The notes beneath the pieces were generated by a model. It was not told the origin of the DNA. It did not search any database and saw only the letters and a list, made by a program, of their open reading frames with translations. Below, piece by piece: positions 1 through 6,708 of a stretch of DNA of 12,936 bases. The translations under genes and the position numbers were made by a program. Position 1 is the stretch's first letter; the number at the start of each line of letters is the position of its first letter. This stretch comes from Sandaracinaceae bacterium (GTDB taxonomy: Bacteria; Myxococcota_A; Polyangia; Polyangiales; Sandaracinaceae), in contig JANWYL010000065.1 of assembly GCA_025056955.1 (NCBI GenBank), positions 1 to 12,936 on the forward strand. Reading direction: 5' to 3'.

Positions 1-1153
1 CCCGCCCTCGGCCAAGGCTCACTTCGATTGTGTATTCGTGGGATTTCATGATTTCCGCCGCTTGGGCTTCGGCGTGGGCGCCAACTGGCGTGCCCTCTTG
101 AAAGACAGTGACCCCCCCGATTCGCACACTCACTTGCATTGGATCGAAGCGGGCCCCAGAGCGTCCCGCTGCAGCCAGGATGCGCCCCCAGTTCGCCTCG
201 CATCCATGAAGCGCCGTTTTGACCAAAAGAGAAGTGGCAATGGCACAAGCGGCTTTTTTGGCGTCGGCATCGCTACGGCTTCCTTTGACTTCAATCGTCA
301 CCAGGTGTTCTGCGCCTTCTCCGTCCCGCACAATGCTTCCTGCCAATGCCTGAAACACTTCTTTGAGTGCTTGGGCAAAGTTCCGCAGAAGAAAGCGGTT
401 GCGGCCAAGATTGCACCTTTTTCCTGAGGCCAACACAAATACCGCGTCGTTTGTGCTCGTATCGCCATCAACCGAGATTCCATTGAAACTCCCCTCTACG
501 GCTTCTTTGAGAATCGGGCGCAAAAGCGAGGGAGGAATCCCGACATCAGTCAACGCAAAAGCGAGCATCGTCCCAAGCTCGGGGTGAATCATGCCAGCGC
601 CCTTGGCAATTCCCAAAAGCGTGCCTTCCATTCCTCCAGCAGGGAAAGTGGTAAAGGCCACCTTGGGCCAGCGGTCTGTCGTGAGGATGGCGCGTGCAAA
701 ATCAAAAACGCCCTTTGGAGAGGCAGCGCGAAGCAGATCATTAGTTCTTGCGGTGATCGCTTCCAGAGGTAAGGGCACGCCGATCACTCCCGTCGAAGCA
801 GGGACCACAAACTCAGCACTGCTTCCAATCGCCTGAGCCAAAAGCCTCGTGCTTTCTTTGGCTGCCTTTTCACCATCCTTTCCAGTCAAGCAGTTGGCGT
901 TCCCACTATTTACGAGAATGGCCCTGATTTTGCCCTTTCGGATGCGCTGCTCAGCGATGGCCACAGGAGCAGCCCTCACGCGGTTTTGCGTGAAAACCCC
1001 TGCAGCTGATACGACCTCGTCCGCTAAAATGAGACCGAGGTCTGGTGCCCCGTTTTTTTTGATTCCCGCTTGAATTCCTGAAAAGCAAAAGCCTTCTACT
1101 TCTGGTGGCGTTTGGCCCGGCTCTTCAAGGAGAAGAGATGAACGCAAAGGCAC
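1..1153 (-). CDS. argJ: Bifunctional ornithine acetyltransferase / N-acetylglutamate synthase (ArgJ), 3' end cut by window
   Basis: ArgJ moves the acetyl group from N-acetylornithine to glutamate in the cyclic arginine pathway; some members also use acetyl-CoA. The reverse strand reads open for 384 codons. It shows the cleavage and nucleophile motif KGAGMIHPELGTML with Thr195 as the expected N-terminal nucleophile of the beta chain, then FNGISVDGDTSTND, and near the end KTALHGCEANWGRILAAAGRSG. The residue before the Thr is Gly rather than the more usual Ala. The start is placed at GTG 1153 because an in-frame TGA lies five codons upstream and an AGGA (1166-1163) sits 9 bases before it. About 15-25 C-terminal residues are expected to lie outside the window. 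Divergent from the helicase gene across 127 bases. Family assignment is firm; mono- versus bifunctional activity cannot be told from sequence. Confidence 0.95.
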   Translation of the reverse strand, partial: MPLRSSLLLEEPGQTPPEVEGFCFSGIQAGIKKNGAPDLGLILADEVVSAAGVFTQNRVRAAPVAIAEQRIRKGKIRAILVNSGNANCLTGKDGEKAAKESTRLLAQAIGSSAEFVVPASTGVIGVPLPLEAITARTNDLLRAASPKGVFDFARAILTTDRWPKVAFTTFPAGGMEGTLLGIAKGAGMIHPELGTMLAFALTDVGIPPSLLRPILKEAVEGSFNGISVDGDTSTNDAVFVLASGKRCNLGRNRFLLRNFAQALKEVFQALAGSIVRDGEGAEHLVTIEVKGSRSDADAKKAACAIATSLLVKTALHGCEANWGRILAAAGRSGARFDPMQVSVRIGGVTVFQEGTPVGAHAEAQAAEIMKSHEYTIEVSLGRGR

Positions 1154-1162
1154 GAGGTCTCA

Positions 1163-1166
1163 TCCT
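1163..1166 (-). promoter_or_regulatory. Ribosome binding site supporting the argJ GTG start
   Basis: On the reverse strand an AGGA lies 9 bases before GTG 1153. No ATG is available in this frame between the upstream in-frame stop and the conserved ArgJ N-terminus, so this site decides the start. Confidence 0.5.
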
Positions 1167-1203
1167 ATTTGCGCAAGCACAATCAATCAAGCCAAAGGAT
1201 GAG

Positions 1204-1231
1204 TTGCACCACAAAAAGCCTTTGCTAGGCA
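1204..1231 (+). promoter_or_regulatory. Possible sigma-70-like promoter of the helicase gene
   Basis: TTGCAC (1204-1209) and TAGGCA (1226-1231) are separated by 16 bases in the divergent argJ/helicase gap, about 50 bases before the helicase start. The -10 match is poor and the organism's promoter consensus is unknown, so this is a weak candidate. The rest of the 127-base gap holds an 8-base palindrome TTGCGCAA (1169-1176) and nothing else I can name. Confidence 0.2.
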
Positions 1232-1280
1232 CGATCAATTCACTTGGTCAACCAGATCACATGAGATCGAGGACCCTTCC

Positions 1281-3749
1281 ATGAACAAGGCCTTTCCCAG
1301 CGCAAACGAAAGCGATCATGAGCTTGAGCGCATCGTTGGAGAAGAAGAGCGCGTGCTTGCCCGAGTGCAAAAGCACATCGCCGCGCGCCTCAACCAAGGA
1401 GGATCTTCCGAACAGGACATCCGGGATTACGACGCTGAGCTCATTTCGTTGCGCAACCAAATCAGCGAAGCCCGCCTTGAAGATGTTCCGCCCCTCATCG
1501 AGGAAATGGAGCGCGTTTCTGAGATCGCTGCGCGGCGCGGCAAATGGGTGAGGGGTTCAGTGGATCCCTCCTCTCCCTATTTTGGGCGAATGGTGCTTCA
1601 GGAGGGCGAGCGCCTGAGAGAGGTCTTGATTGGAAAGACCACCTACCTTGACTTGAAGTCCAGAATTTCAATAGTCGACTGGAGGAATGCGCCCGTTTCT
1701 CGGATCTATTACAAGTATGAGGAGGGCGAGGAGTACGACGAGCTGATTGGGGATCGAGAAGTGCAAGGTGAAGTGCTTGTGCGCCGTGCCCTTTGGATAA
1801 GGGATGGCACCTTGAGGCGAATCAACGCCCGACAAGGGGTCTTTGTTCGCACAAGCGACGGGTGGCGTCGGGCAGGGCTCTTTACCCGCCTCAAGGGGGG
1901 GCAAGGTGTTGCCATGCGGGCAGAAGATCACCATGCCCCAGGGAAGCTTGGAGTCGGCGCATCCGATGAGCGCGAGGAAAAGTACCTTCCTGAAATCACC
2001 GCCCTCATCGATCCAAGGCAGTTTGAATTGATCACACGGCCAGACACGGGGATCGTCATCATTCAAGGCGGTGCCGGATCGGGCAAGACCACAATTGGGC
2101 TTCATCGGATGGCCTATTTGGCCTTTCAAAATCCCGAGAAATATCGGCCCGAACGCATGCTTGTTCTCGTCTATAACGATGCCCTTGTGCGATACATCTC
2201 CCGCGTTCTTCCTTCCCTTGGGGTGCATGGTGTTCCTGTTCTCACCTTTGAGCGATGGGCTGAAAAGCTCCGCAAATCTCACCTCCCGGCCACCCCCTCC
2301 CTCTATGCCGACGATACGCCTTCCTCGGTGACAAGGCTCAAGAAGCATCCCAAAATGCTTGATGCGATAGAGGAATATTGCGAGGAAGTAAGCGCTCAAA
2401 TAGAATCTCACCTTTCTGCGAATCTTTCAGGAATCAAAGGCGCCGAAGAGGCGATGGCCTTCTGGAGGGCCAATCCAAAGGCTCCACCTGCTTTGCGTTT
2501 GCACCGCCTCCTCAGGTGGGCAAGCGAGGGAGAGGCAGCCCGTATTCCAATGCTTCGTCATGGAATTGAGCGGACGATTGCCTACGCCCGCCGGGAACTT
2601 CTTGATGTGGTTGTGGCGTGGGCCAATATTCTCACCGATCGCCAGCGGCTTGAGCGCTTCTTTGCACAAGATCCGGACATCGATTCCCACGACCTTTCGA
2701 TTGCCCTGCGCCATGCGAGCGACCGCTGTGGCCAGGTCCTAAACGAAGTTGAGCGAATTGAAGAGGAGGAGGAAAGCGACGATAGAAGGAAAGCCCGAAA
2801 ATCGAAGTCCCCTGATTCCGAGCTCAGCTGGGGAGACACTGAGGAGGAAATTTTTGACGACGACCCCTCAGTGGGTGTTGATGGTGTCCAAGAAGAAGAA
2901 CCGGCCCGTTTGGACCGTGAAGACGATGCCCTTTTTTTGAGGATCATTCAGCGGCTGCGGGGTCCACTGCTTCATTCTCCAGGAAAACAGAGCGAGGTGC
3001 TGAGATACGAGCACATCTTTGTCGACGAAGTGCAGGACCTTTCGCCTGTTGAGTTGGCGGTGGTGCTTGGAACAGCCACGAAGCAACGCTCAGTGACAAT
3101 GGCGGGAGATGCTGCCCAGCGGCTTCACATGGACAATGGATTCAAAAATTGGGCAGAGCTTCTGCGGGCGATTGATCCCCGTCGCATAGGAGAAGAAAGC
3201 GCTCCAATTGAAATTGAGCCATTGCGTGTTCAATACCGCTCGACCCACCAAATCATTGCGCTTGCGCAGGCTGTTCTTGGTCCTCTTGCTGATCCAAACG
3301 CAGGCCATGCCATTCGGGAAGGAGTCCCAGTCGAGCTCTTTGTCTTCTCCCATAGCGGTGAAGCCGTGGCCCACCTGGCCCAAGCCCTCCGAGAACTCAT
3401 GCAGCTTGAGCCTCGGGCTTCGGTCTGCCTCATCGCCCGCTATCCAGAGCAAGCTGACATCTACTACCGCGGCCTTCTTTCTGCCGAAGTCCCTCATTTG
3501 CGCCGCATTGCTGACCAGGACTTCCCTTTTCGAGCCGGAATCGATGTGACCGATGTGCGCCAAGTGAAAGGGCTCGAGTTTGACTATGTTGTCCTCCTTG
3601 AGTGTTCGAGCGCAAGCTACCCGGTCAATGACGAATCAAGGCACCTCCTCCACATCGCCATCACGCGTGCTGCCCATCAACTCTGGATCACCACCACAGG
3701 GGAGCCCTCACTGCTTTTGCCCGAATCCCTCCGCCAGGGAGCCTACTGA
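1281..3749 (+). CDS. HelD-like superfamily 1 ATPase/helicase (UvrD/Rep class)
   Basis: An 822-residue UvrD-like motor. Residues about 10-85 are charged and predicted coiled coil. A segment near 95-170 (SPYFGRM, ISIVDWRNAPVSRIYYKYEEG) resembles the N-terminal region of HelD proteins. Walker A is GAGSGKT at 264-270, motif II is VDEVQD at 581-586, motif V is QVKGLEFDYV from 761 and motif VI is HIAITRA from 791 with the arginine finger at 796. HelD proteins of Firmicutes and Actinobacteria remove and recycle stalled RNA polymerase; the same role here is inferred. It is somewhat longer than B. subtilis HelD (about 770 residues), partly because of an acidic insertion at about 488-545. The start ATG 1281 has GAGGA 7 bases upstream. 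A plain DNA helicase IV-like function remains possible. Confidence 0.88.
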   Translation: MNKAFPSANESDHELERIVGEEERVLARVQKHIAARLNQGGSSEQDIRDYDAELISLRNQISEARLEDVPPLIEEMERVSEIAARRGKWVRGSVDPSSPYFGRMVLQEGERLREVLIGKTTYLDLKSRISIVDWRNAPVSRIYYKYEEGEEYDELIGDREVQGEVLVRRALWIRDGTLRRINARQGVFVRTSDGWRRAGLFTRLKGGQGVAMRAEDHHAPGKLGVGASDEREEKYLPEITALIDPRQFELITRPDTGIVIIQGGAGSGKTTIGLHRMAYLAFQNPEKYRPERMLVLVYNDALVRYISRVLPSLGVHGVPVLTFERWAEKLRKSHLPATPSLYADDTPSSVTRLKKHPKMLDAIEEYCEEVSAQIESHLSANLSGIKGAEEAMAFWRANPKAPPALRLHRLLRWASEGEAARIPMLRHGIERTIAYARRELLDVVVAWANILTDRQRLERFFAQDPDIDSHDLSIALRHASDRCGQVLNEVERIEEEEESDDRRKARKSKSPDSELSWGDTEEEIFDDDPSVGVDGVQEEEPARLDREDDALFLRIIQRLRGPLLHSPGKQSEVLRYEHIFVDEVQDLSPVELAVVLGTATKQRSVTMAGDAAQRLHMDNGFKNWAELLRAIDPRRIGEESAPIEIEPLRVQYRSTHQIIALAQAVLGPLADPNAGHAIREGVPVELFVFSHSGEAVAHLAQALRELMQLEPRASVCLIARYPEQADIYYRGLLSAEVPHLRRIADQDFPFRAGIDVTDVRQVKGLEFDYVVLLECSSASYPVNDESRHLLHIAITRAAHQLWITTTGEPSLLLPESLRQGAY

Positions 3750-3792
3750 ATGCTTGAGTTGATGGCTTTGCCGCTTGCGCTAAGTTACCCAT

Positions 3793-4257
3793 GTGTTTTT
3801 GCTTTCTCGAAGGTGGCTTGAGGTTTTGGCTTTTCTCTTTTTTGGCCTTGCCGCTTGCGAAAAGGCCAAAGAAGAAAGCCAGGCCCAGGCTCCTTCCGAC
3901 CGCTGCGCGCTCTGCGGGATGAGGGTTCGGCGTGGCGCGGCCTTTTCAGCTGGGGCAAAGACCAAGGATGGCAAGGAGGTCCTTTTTGACTCGATCAAGT
4001 GCATGTTTCGCTGGCTCGCTTCTCACCCAGAGGCGAGTGATCCCTGGGTCACCGAACACTTGAGCAGAAAGCCCCTCCCTGCGCAAAAAGCTTGGTATGT
4101 GCTTGGGAGTTCTCTCCAAGGCCCGATGGGGGCCGATCTCGTTCCCCTCGCCACTCACGAAGATGCAGAACGCATCCGCACCCGGCACGGCGGAACGCAG
4201 GTTTTGGCTTTTAGTGAAGTCAAAAAAGAAATCATCGACGAACTCTTTCGGCATTGA
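3793..4257 (+). CDS. NosL-like copper-binding lipoprotein
   Basis: A 154-residue protein of NosL family size. The signal peptide ends in a clean lipobox (GLAAC, lipidated Cys22). The mature part has the NosL hallmarks: CALCGM (38-43), a second Cys-Met pair in FDSIKCMF (C70, M71), GPMG (110-113) and RHGG (131-134). NosL family proteins carry Cu(I), classically to nitrous oxide reductase; no nosZ or other nos gene is in this window, so another cuproenzyme could be the client. The only usable start is GTG 3793: an in-frame TAA lies 12 bases upstream, and the ATG at 3791 is in another frame. No good ribosome site precedes it, so translation may be weak or coupled to the helicase gene, which ends 43 bases upstream. 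The cytochrome gene follows 31 bases downstream. Confidence 0.85.
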   Translation: MFLLSRRWLEVLAFLFFGLAACEKAKEESQAQAPSDRCALCGMRVRRGAAFSAGAKTKDGKEVLFDSIKCMFRWLASHPEASDPWVTEHLSRKPLPAQKAWYVLGSSLQGPMGADLVPLATHEDAERIRTRHGGTQVLAFSEVKKEIIDELFRH

Positions 4258-4288
4258 ATCAAAAAGTGTTTGAGCACAAGGAGAGGAG

Positions 4289-4687
4289 ATGCTTTTTCAG
4301 AAGGCAAAAGGCGTGCATTGGATGCTTCTTTTGCTCTTGTTTTTGGAATCGAGCGGGTGTGGGGGAGCATCGGGTGCTTCGCCCCCAACTCCACCCCATG
4401 GGGCGGGGGAGGGCGCTGAATCTCCCTCGCCTTATGAAGGGCCGATCCGATCAACCGATGTTGAGCTTGGGGCACGCCGCTATGCTTCCCGCTGTGGCAA
4501 CGCGTGCCATGAGAGCGGGGGAGGCCCTCCCCTTGCCAACCTCCGCTGGAGCCCTGAGCGCATGCGACGACAAATCCGAGAAGGTTCAGGTGGAATGCCA
4601 GCCATTCCTCCATCGCGCTTGAGTGACGAAGACATGGAGGCCCTTCTTGCATACCTCGTCACAATCGGCGCGGTGGTTGTGAAGTAA
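4289..4687 (+). CDS. Small c-type cytochrome, probable lipoprotein, with CX3CH haem site
   Basis: A 132-residue monohaem cytochrome c candidate. A hydrophobic segment (about 12-23) ends in SSGC, a loose lipobox with Cys24, followed by a Gly/Ser/Pro-rich linker. The domain carries RCGNACHES, where the haem cysteines C69 and C73 are separated by three residues, not two, and H74 is the proximal ligand. GGMPAIPPSRLSDEDMEALLAYL matches the C-terminal cytochrome c helix, with M103 as the likely distal ligand. AAGGAG lies 5 bases before the ATG, a strong ribosome site. It is 31 bases after the NosL-like gene, so the two are probably co-transcribed; an electron-donor role towards a periplasmic cuproenzyme is inference. 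Whether haem is attached at CX3CH is not certain. Confidence 0.75.
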   Translation: MLFQKAKGVHWMLLLLLFLESSGCGGASGASPPTPPHGAGEGAESPSPYEGPIRSTDVELGARRYASRCGNACHESGGGPPLANLRWSPERMRRQIREGSGGMPAIPPSRLSDEDMEALLAYLVTIGAVVVK

Positions 4688-4705
4688 AAGGAAGGGTTGG
4701 AAAGC

Positions 4706-4814
4706 TCGATTGGAAGTGGTTTTGACTTCCCAAAGAACGATCCCCGAATCACCCTGATGAATCAATTCACCACCCTTGATGGGCGGCGTTTTCATTTTTA
4801 ACCACTTCCATCGA
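4706..4814. repeat. Imperfect inverted repeat, 16/15-base arms around a 78-base spacer
   Basis: The left arm TCGATTGGAAGTGGTT (4706-4721) and right arm AACCACTTCCATCGA (4800-4814) are reverse complements except for one bulged base. The inner 11 bases are perfect. The spacer holds smaller inverted repeats: GGAAGT/ACTTCC (4712-4717 and 4725-4730), TGAATCAATTCA (4758-4769), and CCACCC/GGGCGG with a TTGAT loop and one mismatch (4770-4786), followed by a T-rich run. It lies between two convergent genes. It could be a long transcript-end hairpin or a small mobile-element remnant. Confidence 0.55.
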
Positions 4815-4826
4815 TTCTAACAGCTA

Positions 4827-4848
4827 GGGTGGGACCCACATCGTTTTT
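4827..4848 (+). terminator. Possible weak terminator after the cytochrome gene
   Basis: GGGTGGGACCC forms a 4-bp stem with a GGG loop (4827-4837), and TTTTT follows at 4844-4848 after a six-base gap. The stem is short and the T run is displaced, so this is only a candidate for ending the plus-strand transcript. Confidence 0.25.
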
Positions 4849-4860
4849 CTTCAAGGATAG

Positions 4861-4922
4861 GCATCCATCCCGGCATCTGGCGGTTGGTATGCATCCACAC
4901 CTGCATCCATCCCGGCACCTGG
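4861..4922 (-). repeat. Imperfect tandem repeat encoding an Asp-Ala tail beyond the lipoprotein stop
   Basis: A 20-base block (4861-4880) recurs at 4903-4922 with 19 of 20 identical bases and a period of 42, a multiple of three. On the reverse strand, in frame with the lipoprotein gene, it reads PGAGMDAGVDAYQPPDAGMD then AYP and a TGA at 4853-4851. This is the composition of the linkers in both lipoproteins of the window, so it looks like formerly or conditionally translated DNA. Confidence 0.6.
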
Positions 4923-5882
4923 TCAAATGCACATCCCCATCATGCACATCTGTCCGGACATGCACTGCGTATTACAAGCACCACAGTGGCTCACGTTGGT
5001 GTTGGTGTTGACACACATGTTGTTGCAGCAGTTGTTGTTGGGTAAGGTGCAGGCACGGCCACCACCAACCGCTCCTTGGGTGCTTCCGCAAACGCACCTT
5101 CCACCCATGCACACCTCTCCAGGCCCACACTGCACACCACAAGCACCGCAGTTGTTCACGTCAGTGTTGAGATTCACCTCGCATCCATCGGGCGCCATTC
5201 TGTTGCAATCCGCAAAGCCGCTATTGCAGGTGAACCCACACATGCCTCCGGAGCAGGTGCGCATCGCATTTGCTCGATCAGGACAGCGGTTGCCGCAAGT
5301 GCCGCAGTGATTGGGGTCAGTCTGGAGATTCGCCTCACATCCGTCCCTTGTCAAACCGTTGCAGTCCCAATAATCACGTGCGCACATCGAAATCACGCAC
5401 TCGCCACCTTGGCAATTCCAAAGCGCATTTCCCCCACCACACGCCCGACCGCATCGGCCGCAATGCTCTGTCGAGGACATCAGATTCGTCTCACATCCAT
5501 TCGACATATCCCCGTCGCAGTCACCACGATCGGAAGGACACACGAGCTGGCAAATCCCGTCAATGCACTGCTGCATCCCAACGCAGCGCCTCCCACAAGC
5601 CCCGCAGTTTTGAGGGTCGCGCATCAAATCCACGCACGTCCCACCACCACAGCGCTCGCAAAAGGCATCTGGCTGAGGCGCATCTGGTGTTGGAGAGGCA
5701 TCAGCTGGTGCATCCATTCCGCCGTGCCAAGCGTCTGTCCTTCCGCCGTCTTGTGCGTTCCCACCACCTCCGCCGTCTCCGCCACCACAGCCTTGGAAAA
5801 GGGCAAGTGCCCCAAACACGCAAAAGACCCAAAGAACTCCGCGGCCCCTAAGCATGGGCTGAAAGATAGCAAGCCTTCTCAC
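4923..5882 (-). CDS. Cys-rich repeat lipoprotein (MXAN_6577-like)
   Basis: A 319-residue predicted outer-surface lipoprotein of unknown function. The signal peptide ends in ALFQGC (Cys32 from the GTG), followed by a Gly/Asp/Ala linker (about 33-74, including GGMDAPADASPTPDAPQPDA). Five Cys-rich modules follow. The core is GCExNL, then about 6 residues, then (N/H)CGxCGxxC, at about 83-111, 121-162, 173-215, 225-263 and 286-318. The modules probably fold through disulfides. Two starts are possible: GTG 5882 and ATG 5855, the latter giving a more typical 23-residue signal peptide. Neither has a Shine-Dalgarno match, so the longer frame is kept. It is 19 bases downstream of the aldolase gene and probably in its operon. 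The frame continues after the TGA for 23 codons (see findings). No enzymatic domain is visible. Confidence 0.85.
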   Translation of the reverse strand: MRRLAIFQPMLRGRGVLWVFCVFGALALFQGCGGGDGGGGGNAQDGGRTDAWHGGMDAPADASPTPDAPQPDAFCERCGGGTCVDLMRDPQNCGACGRRCVGMQQCIDGICQLVCPSDRGDCDGDMSNGCETNLMSSTEHCGRCGRACGGGNALWNCQGGECVISMCARDYWDCNGLTRDGCEANLQTDPNHCGTCGNRCPDRANAMRTCSGGMCGFTCNSGFADCNRMAPDGCEVNLNTDVNNCGACGVQCGPGEVCMGGRCVCGSTQGAVGGGRACTLPNNNCCNNMCVNTNTNVSHCGACNTQCMSGQMCMMGMCI

Positions 5883-5901
5883 GGGTTCAAGCGCAAGGGG
5901 C

Positions 5902-6672
5902 TCAGGTGTCGTACCCAGGCATTGTGCGGTTGAGGCGCCTCAGCAAGGCTGGCCAAATCAGGTGATCGGCAATCGCGGTCAAGCCAAAGCGGCCAATCTC
6001 GATGTTTTTGGCGATCACCTCGGGGGCGCTTGGGTGAAGGTGGCGCTCGGGGCCAAGTTGTGCGAGGGTGCGCACCTGCATGGAGCAAGCGCGTTCGAGG
6101 AAGTACATCCTCACGAAGGCTTGGGCGATGGTTTCACCCACCGTGAGGGTGCCGTGGTTGCGAAGGATCAGGATGTTTTTTTGGCCAAGGTCTTTTTGGA
6201 GGCGTGGTTTTTCAGCGGGGTCAAAGGCCACACCCTCATATTCGTGGTAGGCGATATCACCACAGATGAGCTGCGCCGTTTGGCTCAGGGGCAAAAGACC
6301 TTCTTTGAGGCAAGAGACGGCTGTGCCATCGAGGGTGTGGAGGTGAATGATGGCGTGCGCGTCTTCCCGGGCTTCGTGGATGGCGGAATGAATGGTGAAG
6401 CCTGCGGCATTCACAGGGTGGCCATTGTCCAAAACCACGTTCCCCTGGAGGTCGATTTTGACGAGGCTTGATGCGGTGATTTCCTCAAAAAGCATGTCGT
6501 AGGGGTTGATGAGGAAGTGCCGCTCGGGGCCAGGCACCCGCACGGAAATGTGGGTGAAGACGAGGTCGGTCCAGCCAAAGTCCGCAACGAGGCGATAAGC
6601 CGCAGCCAAGTTCACGCGGAGGTTCCATTCTTCAGGTGAAACGCGTTCGCGAATCGAGCTCATGCGCGTCAC
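5902..6672 (-). CDS. Class II aldolase/adducin family protein
   Basis: A 256-residue protein of the class II (zinc) aldolase/adducin fold, which includes fuculose- and rhamnulose-phosphate aldolases, methylthioribulose-phosphate dehydratase and non-enzymatic adducin heads. Family marks seen: WTDLVFTHISVRVPG (34-48), IHSAIHEAR (94-102), the metal-binding HLH (110-112) and LRNHGTLTVG (170-179) with a third His at 173. The metal site looks intact, so it is probably an enzyme, but the substrate cannot be read from the sequence. The start is GTG 6672; ATG 6663 (MSSIRERV) is an equal alternative, and neither has a clear ribosome site. It lies 36 bases downstream of hemB and 19 bases upstream of the Cys-rich lipoprotein, so it is probably part of the same transcript. 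Confidence 0.85.
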   Translation of the reverse strand: MTRMSSIRERVSPEEWNLRVNLAAAYRLVADFGWTDLVFTHISVRVPGPERHFLINPYDMLFEEITASSLVKIDLQGNVVLDNGHPVNAAGFTIHSAIHEAREDAHAIIHLHTLDGTAVSCLKEGLLPLSQTAQLICGDIAYHEYEGVAFDPAEKPRLQKDLGQKNILILRNHGTLTVGETIAQAFVRMYFLERACSMQVRTLAQLGPERHLHPSAPEVIAKNIEIGRFGLTAIADHLIWPALLRRLNRTMPGYDT

Positions 6673-6708
6673 TTTAGCCGAATTGGGTGCTTTGAGGGAA
6701 TTGCGTTT

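Noticed and set aside
1668..2411. 247-codon minus-strand frame inside the helicase gene
   Set aside because: It overlaps the Walker A region of a clearly real helicase; no homologous motif or ribosome site is seen.
3750..3821. 23-codon frame starting at the ATG right after the helicase stop (TGAATG)
   Set aside because: It has no ribosome site and no conserved feature, and it overlaps the NosL signal peptide in another frame. It could at most help translational coupling.
4586..4795. 69-codon minus-strand frame across the intergenic region and cytochrome 3' end
   Set aside because: It begins inside the inverted-repeat element, runs antisense to the cytochrome helix and shows no motif.
4861..4922. 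CRISPR-like direct repeats
   Set aside because: There are only two copies, the period is a multiple of three, and the repeat encodes an Asp-Ala peptide in frame with the neighbouring gene; it is a coding-type repeat.
4851..4925. Selenocysteine insertion at the lipoprotein TGA
   Set aside because: No stable stem-loop of the bacterial SECIS type is seen within about 40 bases downstream, and the protein family is not known to use selenocysteine.
5076..5933. Plus-strand open frames opposite the Cys-rich lipoprotein
   Set aside because: They are low in recognisable motifs and created by the repetitive Cys/Gly codons on the other strand; the frame also runs into the aldolase gene.
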